Positions 44,401-54,575 of a DNA stretch of 64,000 bases are shown here, in pieces. The position numbers were made by a program, and so were the translations under genes. Position 1 is the stretch's first letter, and every line of letters begins with the position of its first letter. This DNA comes from Ulva prolifera (taxonomy: Eukaryota; Chlorophyta; Ulvophyceae; Ulvales; Ulvaceae): the NCBI GenBank assembly GCA_023078555.1, contig CM041196.1, positions 1,736,001-1,800,000 on the forward strand, read 5' to 3'. The notes beneath the pieces are model-generated. The model was not told the DNA's origin. It made no database searches and worked only from the letters and a program-made list of their open reading frames with translations.

Positions 44401-46740
44401 GGCGTCGTCGCCACGATGTTGCCAACACTGCACACAAGCACCTCGGATCGAGAGGAATCAATCCCTTCCAAGGATCCGGCCTTCTTGGTTACGAGTGCGC
44501 AGCAACACCGCATGCAAACGTATTCGTATGCGTGTGTCCATGCCTGTCCTATTAGTATTCACCTAATAGTACCTCCGCCAAAAATCCGTGTGTGCAGCTT
44601 CCCCACAACATTCGTGGAACCTATGTCTCACACCATCCTATATGCCCTTCTGCGTAATTTCCTGGTGTTCATTTGCAACACCGGAAACCCCATAAAGGTT
44701 GATGGAGAGTATTTCTGCCTCTCTGCCGCTCTGCAGCTTCGGATGGACAGTTACATGAAGATGATACAGTATCCCAGCGCGTACAATCGGAGAATCCAAG
44801 GCATACTTGGGTAAGGTCACCACAATGTACTGCATCATGCTCCGGTCGAATGTATTGTGCTTGCATGAACCCAGTTGGGTTCAGTAGGTCAGTGTGACAT
44901 CTGATGCGACGTCTGCGTGATGAACTGCAGAGTCAAGATATCCCAGTGGTTATTTGAGGAATGCAACACCTTCCTGGAGATCACGGGAGCCATAACTTTT
45001 TGGCACTTCCGCGAAGAGATACACGCTGGAATTTTGAAGATGTGGGCGCATTTGCGGACTTACGCTCTCTATTTTTTGCATTACCGGCCAGGTCAACACA
45101 CCAGTGAGCAAGTTCTTGCAGCTCAGCGTGAAATATTCCAGTTTGCCGAGTACTCAGAGAAGCATTTGGGAGGGAAGCTGCTCACTTGCTTGACTCACCG
45201 TTGTTTTGCTCACATCCCCCCCCATATACTTGCGACTCTTCCAGGGGCTTTCTTGCGAGAGGACTTCGGCGAGCGGCTTGTGCGGTGGACAAAGCGATAC
45301 ATCCAGGGCCATGCCACTGTGAGAGCACCTCAAGCGTCTGCGGCAGTGTGCCTGACCCAAATGGGACTGCGCATCTTGAAGAACCAGAATTTCAATGTGG
45401 ACGAGCCGTTGAACAGGGTCAGGCCACCACAGGCCCGTCGCCCCCAGGACTCAGGTGACGTCTACGGCTCTGCTTTGCATCAGATGATCAACGCCCACAC
45501 CGGAGAAGACCGTGACGAGGTGAGTTCTCCCAATCCATGCATGCTCACATTTACGAGTATTTGTAGGCATCCATGTACGTGTATTACTGTCTGCATGTGA
45601 ATTGGGCTTTTGGTTGTGCGTGTGAGCTTCGGTACTTTGGGCAGTTGACTGTTTCACAGTGTTGTGCACACGGCAGGTGTACACGGTATCGTAGGAGTGG
45701 AAGTTGGGATTTCTTAGCCTAATGGACCAACACGGGTGTGTCGGTGGCAGTGATATACCTCTTTGAGTCCGGCGACTGCATCGTCTATGGTGTAGCTGCT
45801 GCCATAGAATGCGCAATTGCAATGCCCAGCTACACCATAGACGATGCAGTCGCCGGACTCAAAGAGGTATATCACTGCCACCGACACACCCGTGTTGGTC
45901 CATTAGGCTAAGAAATCCCAACTTCCACTCCTACGATACCGTGTCCACCTGCCGTGTGCACAACACTGTGATTGTGTAACTGTGATTGTGTATACATTTG
46001 TCACAGACCTCGATGAACACCCACTCATTATTGTCGGTATGATGTAGGTCACCAGGTTTGTGGAGGTTCTCGACGAGATGATGCCACAGCGGGCAAGTCA
46101 GTGTCACCAGGTGCAAGGACCTTTGGCCATTGCTGGGCGATTAACCAGGAAACACATTAAGGGCACCTTCAACAGAGGTACAGGTAAGATTGAGCATAAA
46201 GACAATGAGATGGCCACGGTGTGGTGTTCAGACTCTGCTACGATCCAATCTGGGGCCTGGATTGTGCGAACGCACGATGGCTGCCACGCCCATGGAAGGG
46301 AGCACACTGACCAGTACGTGTATGTCCCATTCCGGTCTGCGAGAGGGCACAACCACTGCGTCATGCATATCAAACAAATTCTGTTGATACGTCGCAAGAA
46401 GATGGACTGGGTAAATGATGAAGCTAGAGTTGCGGTTGGCACTCTGTGGGAGCATCTTCCCGTTCGGAGGGGTGCAGGCCTGGAGACCGAGTACAACGAT
46501 GATCCGTCAACGGGTGCCTGCTCTGTGCCACGGGCAATGCACCTGAGTCCGAAGCAGAAGGGGAAGGGGCGGTCCTACTGCATTTTTTTGAGGCAGATCC
46601 ACTGCCCATGCGTGTTCATACCCGACAAGATTTTCGGTGATACATTCATGACCTTGAGCAAGATGGGGTATCACGGCAGAAGGGATCTGCAGGTCACCGG
46701 GGTGATGGAAGTGTATGATGTGCTTGAGGAGACTTCTTGA
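41437..46740 (+). CDS. TNP2-like (EnSpm/CACTA-type) transposase of the large element
   Basis: A multi-exon gene. The first exon begins MQNKRLAQDDFVEL and carries a C2H2-like finger (CAPCGIPISDRHNLAAH). Further exons: 42065-42471, 42610-42813 (zinc ribbon with CPTCGNLRYRTRN), 42940-43879 (LFALFIDGVQLHGHG, then a PVLVFAFADTPARRGWALTT core and CDKCGIRG), around 44390-44530 (LGSRGINPFQGSGLLGY), about 44590-44813 (SHTILYALLRNF), 44932-45519 (MWAHLRTYALYFLHYRPGQH), and 46048-46740. Most joints have GT-AG ends. The order (zinc ribbon, DG...DLP, ADTPA with GH...C..C, G.KG.S, late helical domain) follows TNP2-family transposases, which cut out and reinsert EnSpm/CACTA elements in the nucleus. The catalytic DDE residues could not be assigned with certainty. 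A foldback element sits in the last intron. Confidence 0.65.
45655..45970. mobile_element. 316-bp foldback (MITE-like) element in a transposase intron
   Basis: Arms of 144 bp (45655-45798 and 45827-45970) are reverse complements with one mismatch seen (T/G near 45680), around a 28-bp loop. The ends are CACAGTGTTGTGCAC and GTGCACAACACTGTG, resembling the CACTA/CACAG-type ends of EnSpm elements. The 3-bp flanks (TTT and ATT) do not match perfectly. The near identity of the arms means it is young or kept homogeneous. Confidence 0.9.
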
Positions 46741-47212
46741 GTGTGCTTAAATATTTAGGCCCGTGTACCAATGGTCTTCCATCACGTCATTGCCACTATG
46801 TCTGCCTGATCTCTGAGCTGCTTGATGTGTCACCTGTGTCTCCTGCACTGAGTGCTTCAGATGTGCATTGCTATTATGTGTGGCTGCGAGTGTTGTCAAA
46901 GGTCCAAACTGAAGCCCATGGCCGGACTGTGTACAGTTGCTCGGTTCGTCGTGTACAATGCGGCATTCAATTTGAATAAGGCAGCTGTTGTCACTGATGC
47001 TAGGGAGAAATCCGGACAACTTAATTTGCCCATACTGCTTGTATCCTGCTGGCCACGACGTCGCTGCGTGGCCACAAGTGTGTTCGCCGCTGCGTAGCAA
47101 TTTCAAAATCCTGTCCACTGCACGGGGACTGTACGAAAGTTCAAAATTCTTTACAGACCCGGAACGACCACAGTGGCGGAGACCGTTCTATATGTAGTGC
47201 GCACAGTGTATA
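46741..47212. other. Spacer between transposase and accessory gene
   Basis: No gene is supported. One stretch (about 46850-47165) could still be a 3' untranslated region or a missed exon; frames here lack a recognisable domain. Confidence 0.35.
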
Positions 47213-50049
47213 ATGGCAGAGCAACCTGAGCCCATCCTAGTGCGTTCACTTGAATGCCTGACGGTTATGGTCGGAGACCAGCAGATCAGTCTCACTTTAG
47301 CAAAGAGCGCTGGCGACACTGTCGATGAATATTTGACCGACCTTTTCGCCGACTTCAAGCGCAAAGTGGAGGAGATCACCGACAGGGAGTTTCACGCGGC
47401 CTTGGGGTATACATCTCTAAAGAATGACACTCTGAAGAAGATCTTCTGGGCGCTATATGGTGTACCATACGAAAAGGAGGCCATATGGAAAGGTGAGTGG
47501 ATCGACAGGACTGGTGATTTCGCACTCGACGACCCGACGTCTACCAGCACTGCGAAGCAGGCTGCGAAAGCCGGCACTTCACGTAGCAGCAGAACCACAC
47601 GAACTCCGACTGAGGTATGATAGCTGACAACTAAGTGCCCCGTGGTTAGCCGCGCCCAACTGGTTGTTACTATCTGACCACAACGTCATAACTCTCCGAC
47701 CACGACTTTACAACATTGCTGATATGTCGCCTACAGGCAGAATTTGATCTAAAGTGCGCCATGGAGATGTTCGCGCCGTACAATACACCGGAAATGGTCG
47801 TGCACATGCTCATGTACCTGCCCGTCGAAGTTTGCTTGGACAGACCTTCCCTAATGCTTGGGTCCGTGATGTCCACCCGAGTGAGGCGGTTATTGCAATC
47901 CATTGATGCATGGAGACGGGATCCATTCTTGGAGGTGCGATACTATAGTATTGTGCATGAGCAGCAACGGAAAAGCCCTTGGATGACAGTGTATAGATTA
48001 GAATTTGCCACACAAGGATCAATCCCGTCTCTGCCATACCTGCACCATTGCATCTCCAATGTGTATCTGTAGGACATCACTGGTATTGACCAGTTACGAC
48101 ACGGCACCGCAATCAAAAATGCAAGAGCTGAAGTAATCCAATTGACAAACACATACGTCAAGGCCCGATGCAAGAAGGAGCTCAAGCCTGCTGTGGCCAC
48201 CGAAGTCCAGGCAGCATTGAACAAGGTAGGTAAGTCCATGGACTCCGACAACGGCAGGAAAATACGCCCAACGCTGTACATGATGTTCCTGTCATGGGCA
48301 CAGCACAAAGACACCGCCAATCAGTTGGCTGTGCTGCTTGCCAAGGAGCCATGGTCATGCACGGCTACAGAGATTGATGCCGTCGTGTCCAAGCTAGGTG
48401 CCATTTTCAAAACCCTCGGGAAGCAAGCAGCCAAACCAGCTAAGAAGTTTCGCGAGAAAGTGAAAATAGAATTGTTCAAGCTGACTGAGTCCGAGGAGTT
48501 GAAAAAGGTTTTTTCACGCACTCAGTCGTCGTGTATTATTTCATCATGCTGTGATGTACCCTTGTTCATCGCGGCATATGTTGTAGGGCCTGCGAGCTTT
48601 GTTGATCGAGTGGACAACAGAATTGAAGACTTGCGAGACATTAGGCGCAATCCAAATGAAGGAGGCCGCCATCATCGAGTCCGAGGACATGGACATCATT
48701 CATGAAGAGGCGTGGCGCGTGGAGTGGGGTCCATCTGGCCATCCCACTCCGGACAGTCCATATGGCCCCGCTGCAGAAGGCCGTTACGTGCTCGATCCAG
48801 AGAAACAGAAAGACCGTGCACTCAGGACCGAACCCAAGACCATGACCATGTCTGCCATGCTTGCTCCGTGTGGTGGGAACACATTTGCAGGTCTGCAGCT
48901 CTTCCGCAATACTCATCCATTCGCAGTGTGGAGAGTCATGGTACCAGACTTCCTCGAGCAGGGCAATGAAGATGCAGTGAAAATCAGTGCACCAAAGAGC
49001 GGATACCATTGCGTCATTGGAGTCCACATGCTTTCGAGCGTGCGGAAGTATGTGGTGCGTCTCATCAACACCTCCATGCTGTTGTAGCTGTAATGTTTAC
49101 TAGTAGCTGGCCTGTGCGCATTGCCTCGTGGCTCATGTTGCTAGATGATCTTTACGCCTTTGCCGCGACAGAGTACGGAGGGCCGGTTGGATGCAGGAGG
49201 CAACATTTGCTGCTGCATCAATGAGGCCTCCCACAGAGCTGACGGAGTACTGCACAGTTTTGAAAGAGACGGTCCCGTTGCCGCCAGGGGCTACAGTTAC
49301 AGCAGAAATTGACAGTGCGGATTGGGAGGACAATGACAACGACGGAACAGGATCGGGAGAGGAAGTTGCGGTGCCCGATGAGCCAACACAAACTGCAGGG
49401 CCCAGCACAAGAGCTGCCCGCCGACAACGCCGAGCGATTGCAATTGAACCACCTGTTGTAGCAGAAGGCAGCTCAGAAGAGGAACCACAAGTTGAAGAAG
49501 ACGCAACCGAAGATGATGAATTTCACTTTCACTCGGCAAAGGCATCTGTTGTGCAAGCCCAGGTCGAGACTGGGCCGGAGCAGACACCACTCAATGACTT
49601 GAGCAACGTCCAGGTGCTGATGAGCTATACTATCTTTTGATTGAGGCATCAATTTGCTGTGCGACCTTCATCAGGCTAGCTGCATGGATCCACACCAATC
49701 TTTCACAGTCGGCTGCTGCAGGCCCAGCGAGATGCTGAAGCAATTGCAACACAACACACCGAAGCAATGGCTGTTCAAGGGAAAAGACGGCGTCCTCAAA
49801 AAGCTCAACGTGCAAGTCGAGCCAAGAGTACTCGTCTTGTCAAGCGAACACCGTAAGAGCATGGTGCAAAGTGCGCCCGGCAGGCAAGTACTTCTGCCCC
49901 AGTCATATTCAAATATATTCCTACTGTACAGGTTCCAACTGCCTTGTGGTCTGAACCGCGACGACACCTCAATGCTTATGTGCAGGAGATTTGAACGGAG
50001 ACTATATACGATCCACAAGACGGAATGGTATCTGAGTTGTCAATCGTAA
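47213..50049 (+). CDS. Accessory protein gene of the large element (unknown function)
   Basis: The first three introns are phase 0. Exons: 47213-47614 (starts MAEQPEPILVRSLECLTVMV), 47737-47934 (CAMEMFAPYNTPEMVVHMLM), 48073-48507 (DITGIDQLRHGTAIKNARAE, many Lys), 48587 to about 49047 (ends near GVHMLSSVRK), about 49191-49610 (acidic: DWEDNDNDGTGSGEE and EEEPQVEEDATEDDE), about 49731-49853 (basic RRRPQKAQRASRAKS), and 49932-50049. Acidic and then basic helical tails are shared with the gene at 59280-62930, and both carry a GTA..NAR-like segment. By position it may be the second protein of an EnSpm-type element (a TnpA-like DNA-binding helper), but no domain proves it. Confidence 0.5.
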
Positions 50050-50101
50050 ATTATTCATTGAACATGGCAAGCGATTTGGCAGTGCAATAGTTCGGTAGCT
50101 A

Positions 50102-50473
50102 GTGGCTGCCGATCGATATGATGCTCTTCAGACATACCACAGCGGTACTAGGATTGTACCAGAAGCATATGACAATGATATTAATGAATATCCACTGTCC
50201 GTGCGGTGGTTTGCGTGCATTGTGCATCTTGCGCACCTGACTTGCCAACCCACTCGCGCCTCGCGCACTCGATGGCGCACGCCAGCGGGTGAGCCTTGGT
50301 TTCACAGGCGCGCAGACGAGACCGGGTGCGCTGACCCAAAGTGCGCCAAATGCAAGACGTGCCATAACGCACGCATACGACGCCTGATACCCTGGCTGAC
50401 GTACGCAAGAAAGCTTTCGGAAATACTGCGTCCAGAAGCAGAGCGCCTTCGACTGACCACTGGTGTTCAGTGA
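50102..50473 (+). CDS. Possible small coding segment with cysteine cluster
   Basis: The frame reads RYDALQTYHSGTRIVPEAYD and ends CADPKCAKCKTCHNARIRRL, then LSEILRPEAERLRL before a stop. The CxxxxCxxCxxC cluster and natural composition suggest coding sequence, perhaps a last exon of the accessory gene or a separate small gene. Its tail loosely resembles that of the minus-strand candidate at 40490-41201. No clear start. Confidence 0.3.
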   Translation: MAADRYDALQTYHSGTRIVPEAYDNDINEYPLSVRWFACIVHLAHLTCQPTRASRTRWRTPAGEPWFHRRADETGCADPKCAKCKTCHNARIRRLIPWLTYARKLSEILRPEAERLRLTTGVQ

Positions 50474-51435
50474 CACGCGTCCAGCCAAGGAGAGCCACAT
50501 TCGGAATTAGTTACCTCGTGAACAGCCAAATGAACCTAGGGATCTTATAAAAATCGTGAGTGTTCAAAGCTTGCCATGCAGTAATGCGCGGGGCATGCGC
50601 GAGGAAGACAACCTCCAGTACCTGCGAACTGCTACCTATGCCAAGCCACGTACAAACCAAGTACCCGAGGGCCATCCCACTAACACGGTCGTCCCAGAAC
50701 ACCATTTGGTAGCTCATACATTCATATTCGCGACGTATGGGGAGATAACGGTGGCGTGTGTCTGGCAGGGCTGGGACAACACGGAACGCAAGAGCAGCTG
50801 CACAAGCTGATCTCGGGTCGATCACACACTCCGACCAAGTACATCGCGATGCTCGATGCCATAAAATGATTTCGATGGTTCAGCATGGCACGAACCGTGA
50901 TCGTGGCGACAAATATCACGACACATGATGCGGACGCACTACACGGGATGTAGTCGCAGCAGCGCAATGTGTGCGCATGCGACCGTAAAGTTGTAGCCTA
51001 TGTTTACAACGATCATAGTAAAGGATATTAGCGAGTCCGTCTAGCGCATGAACTGTTCCTTCGCCCCAGATATCAAGGCCAGGCTACCGGACTTGGGCCA
51101 AACGGAGAGGACGTCGGCGAGCCAACATGCGGCCAGAACATGTTGGCGACGGAACATACGGTCACTTATTATGTATGAACGATATTGGTCGTCATCAGAT
51201 GCTGCGAATCGTGGAATGCGTGCCATGAACAGGTTCGCTGGGTCCCATCCAAGCCACTCACACGAAGACACAGGAGGCCGAGATCTCCACCAATCGACAT
51301 CGGAACGGTTCCATGCAACAAAGTATATATCTATCGGCTACCATGAGCCTTCCTGAGTCCAAACGCCGCTTTTTGTCCGATTTCGATAATCCGTGTCTAC
51401 TTGCGCACCCAGTACGCTCACCCATGGTGAGCATG
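50474..51435. other. Convergent region, unresolved
   Basis: On the minus strand, natural-looking fragments occur at 51271-51041 (WLGWDPANLFMARIPRF) and 50760-50511 (REYECMSYQMVFWDDRVSG), each followed by a stop. They could be exons of another minus-strand gene behind the protease. Equally long frames exist on the plus strand, so no call is made. Confidence 0.3.
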
Positions 51436-54177
51436 CTACTCGTCTGACCTGTGAGAAGACATGCCAACTTTCGATGGTGCCTGGACATGGACACGCGCAA
51501 CGTACATGCATTGCACTGAAGGAGGCAATTGGTGCCTGGAGCGGTACCGTAGTTCCTCTTCCGTGAGGTCCGCGCAGATAGGCTCCTTCAGGTTCACATC
51601 CCACCTGGCATCAATTAAGATGCGTCGGGCCTCCTCTGAGCCTAGGCGACCAACGAAATCCCCCGCACGCCCCTTATTCTCCCATTCCTGTAACAGTGCA
51701 CGTGCCATGAGGACACGGTATATCACTACATGCTCCGCCTTCAACAGCTTCAGCCGGCTGACAGCCCCCCGATCCACAGCGGACCCGTCGCTGGTGGACA
51801 ATACCACCATGTTCTGGCGACCCTGGTCGCTCTGTTTAATGGCGTCACCCACAGCCTCTGCCATCAGGCAGGTGTGGACCCCGCAGTCAAAGGTATTCCG
51901 CTGTTCAGGAACACCTTTCACCTGCACACCGCGCCTGTGTTCAGAGGCCCCACTTGTGGCTGGCAGGACTAGTCCGCCACACTGTGATGCGGTGTAACTG
52001 ACGGCGACAGTGAGGTGACACACAGATGAGACATACCACGCGTAACTTGAGGAGGTACTTCGGCTTCAGCGCTGGCAGGGCACCTTGTTTGGCTCCGCGC
52101 TTCGGCTGGTACTTCTGTCGACCAGGTGTCGATAACCCCTCTGGCAGCTCAGTTAGGGGGGGTTCCCCTTTAAGGCCCTGACACAGCGCCAGGCTCATCA
52201 CGTCTATGAGGGCAGTTGGTGCACTTGCCGACGCGTCGGCAAGTGAATCAAACCAGCTCATGACGGGGCGCTTCCCAAGCAGCAGAAGCCCTGCATGTAG
52301 GGGTGGTTAGAGTGTCCACAGGGGCACTGTGTCATACGGCACAAACGGGGGAAGGTGGGGAAATCGGGGGGTTTTGGGGGGGGGTGTTCACATGCATTGT
52401 CACAAGTGCATACGATGGTATTTGGAATCGCACTTGGAGAGTACACCGCTGCAAGTGCCCAGTGCTTCCCCGTTGGCACCGGGATGAGGATACACCTTGA
52501 GTTTAGTGCGTCCGCCCTCTTCAGCCACTTGGCGAGGTGCATCAGCATTCGACGGGCCTCGGGGTCGCTGCTAGGGTCACGGGTGACCAGTCCTGCGATG
52601 TGGTCAGACGGGACCGCAATGACCCCCGGCCCGGCTAGGACAGCCGCCTTCACTACCGCATACTGCACCGGGATGGAGCTGAACCACTCTGTCACCCAGA
52701 ACTCCCGGAAGTGGTCGACAGCCACATGTACCGTCACTTTCGTGGCACCGAAATCTGCCAGGTGCACTTCAACACTGGGCACTCTAGTGCTGCCTGATGG
52801 ACACTCCACGTCCACCACGTCGAGCTTCTGGCCGCGGAGGAGGTTCCCCGTGGGGGCCACGTGCGACATTTCAGCGGCCAGCCGCTTCAGCGGCCGGGCA
52901 TCCGACCTCTCCGGAGCCCGGTTCATTGGCTGTCTCCCTCCCCCGCCCTCCGGTGGCAGCAAGCTCTCTGGGGACAAGAACCCCTTCCCCACGGCGGGTG
53001 GGTGAGCTGCGCCTTCCCTACCGTCTGGGGTGTCCACCTCCATCGGCCCAGCGGCACCGGCTAACTGGCCCGAAGCGGATGGGCGAGCTGCGCCTTCCCT
53101 ACCGTCAGGGGTGTCCACCTCCATCGGCCCAGCGGCACCGGCTACCTGGCGCGGCGACGCCGGTGTGGGCCCAGGAGGGTCCTGGGCGGCTGCAGCCAGT
53201 ACTGCGCCGCGGCTGAACCTCCTGGGCTGGGCAGGGTGCATCATTGCACGCCCAGAAGCAGCAGCCCCCTTTGCCTTGGGGGCCGCGCACTCCTGTCGAT
53301 CCGGCAGAGCCGCTGGCGGTGTTGCCGCTACTGCACGTTCCGCTGCGTCATCGTCCCGGGGGCTGTCGGGGGCTGGTGCCAGGCGGGACGCCACCGTGGT
53401 CCCCACAGCGCTCTGGCCGCAGGATTCTGCCCTCTCGGGAGGGCCAGGCTCGGGGGCCTGCGGTGACCCAGATGGCATGACACCGCCATGCGGGGCCGAC
53501 AGCTGTGCACCCTGGGGTTCGAGCTGCGGCGGCATTACTGGCGCCGTTAAGCGGGCCTCGAGGACCGCCGGTCTGGGCCACATCGGTGTGGCTTGTGGGG
53601 CGCTGGCCTGGAGCCTATCCCACCATGCTGCAATCGGCCGGCCACCGATGGTCATCCGGAGGCGAAGCAGAAGCCCTGCCATGGTCTCGTCGGGGCCTTG
53701 GGTCGTGGCGACGGTCCTGTACACCGCGATGGCATGCACCCCGCACGGTGCTTCTGACTGGACGGCCCGCTGAAACGCGGCTTCTCGCATCGCGACCAAT
53801 AGCAGCTTTAAATGGTGCGTAGCAGCTAGGTATGGAGTACTTGCGCCCGCTACTTCGCGGGTTAGTACCCTTCCCATGGACGAGAAGCCTGCCATCATCC
53901 TGGACTCCGCCTTTTTATCGCCGGCAAGGATGGTATCTATCATAGCGACATCGTAAGCTGTCAGTACCCAGCCGGATTCCATCATGTCCACCGGAAAGCC
54001 GTGTGGCCTGTCCATGACCAGCGACGGGATGCGGTGCCCAGGAACCCAGTTTCCCTGTGACGCTACCTCCACGAATCTATAAAAAGTAGGCTCATATTGA
54101 GCTCTACTATCTAAGTCAGTGAGGTACGAGTTCAGCGTTTGCACGGTGATCGTGCCAATGTTCAACGTTGAAGACAT
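51436..54177 (-). CDS. Ulp1-like (C48) cysteine protease encoded by the element
   Basis: Three exons (54177-52392, 52290-52037, 51981-51436) give 861 residues. The start MSSTLNIGTITVQTLNSYLT is the first ATG after the array. The first 170 residues form an unrecognised helical domain. Residues about 180-440 are Pro/Ala-rich with a duplicated GPMEVDTPDGREGAA unit. The protease domain follows: His 572 (KHWALAAVYS), Asp 610 (MSWFDSLA, in exon 2), Gln 707 and Cys 713 (VPEQRNTFDCGVHTC, exon 3). The Gln-to-Cys distance of six equals that of yeast Ulp1. Ulp1-type enzymes remove SUMO or related modifiers. Such proteases are known passengers of EnSpm/CACTA and Mutator-like transposons. The H-to-D spacing (38) is longer than in yeast Ulp1. 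It lies inward-facing next to the right terminal array. Confidence 0.7.
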
Positions 54178-54395
54178 CGGAATGAATCGCGGGCCACGGG
54201 CTCGAACGACAATGGGAGCTAATACTACACAAGCTGGAGCGAGACGCGTGGTGTACTGTAAAGGAGGTACATGGATACAGCGCGTGTGAGAAGCGCGTGT
54301 CCTTGAGAAGCCAGGCTGGCCTTGGCCAACTCCACATGACGTCACAGCATCGACGCTGTGCACGCGGGCATCCTGTAGACACTTGAGTAGTGCTG

Positions 54396-54560
54396 GGCAC
54401 ATGCATTGCTCGCATGCGGAATGGTTGGTGGGCCACCAACCATTCCACGGTGGCGCTGACTGGGCACATGCATTGCTCGCATGCGGAATGGTTGGTGGGC
54501 CACCGACCATTCCACGGTGGCGCTGACTGGGCACATGCATTCCGCATGGTGGCCGCCATA
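54396..54560 (-). repeat. Palindromic array 2, 67-bp units
   Basis: Two full palindromic cores (54419-54445, 54486-54512) with 13-base arms GAATGGTTGGTGG and CCACCAACCATTC, plus a degenerate outer unit near 54540-54560. Read on the minus strand each unit is GTGCCCAGTCAGCGCC, core, CGCATGCGAGCAATGCAT, the same as array 1 minus its CCAGGGCAG part. It ends 16 bp from the stop codon of the second transposase. Confidence 0.92.
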
Positions 54561-54575
54561 TGGGGGATGACCTAC

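Larger units (their letters stand above)
27331..54560 (+). mobile_element. Putative 27-kb multigene DNA transposon bounded by inverted palindromic arrays
   Basis: The arrays at 27331-28170 and 54396-54560 consist of the same unit (GTGCCCAGTCAGC, a GAATGGTYGGTG palindrome, ATGCGAGCAATGCATG) in opposite orientation. Immediately inside both lies the same sequence: CTCAAGTGTCGACAGGATGC on the left, CTCAAGTGTCTACAGGATGC on the right read inward. That is the arrangement of terminal and subterminal inverted repeats. Between them lie a TNP2-like transposase, an Ulp1-like protease gene, two further genes and a LINE. Exact ends and target duplication could not be fixed because both outer units are degenerate. 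Two separate elements in tail-to-tail position would also fit. Confidence 0.5.

Noticed and set aside
53005..53822. Plus-strand frames opposite the protease gene
   Set aside because: They are shadows of the minus-strand Pro/Ala-rich exon. The minus strand has a coherent multi-exon protein with a full catalytic set.
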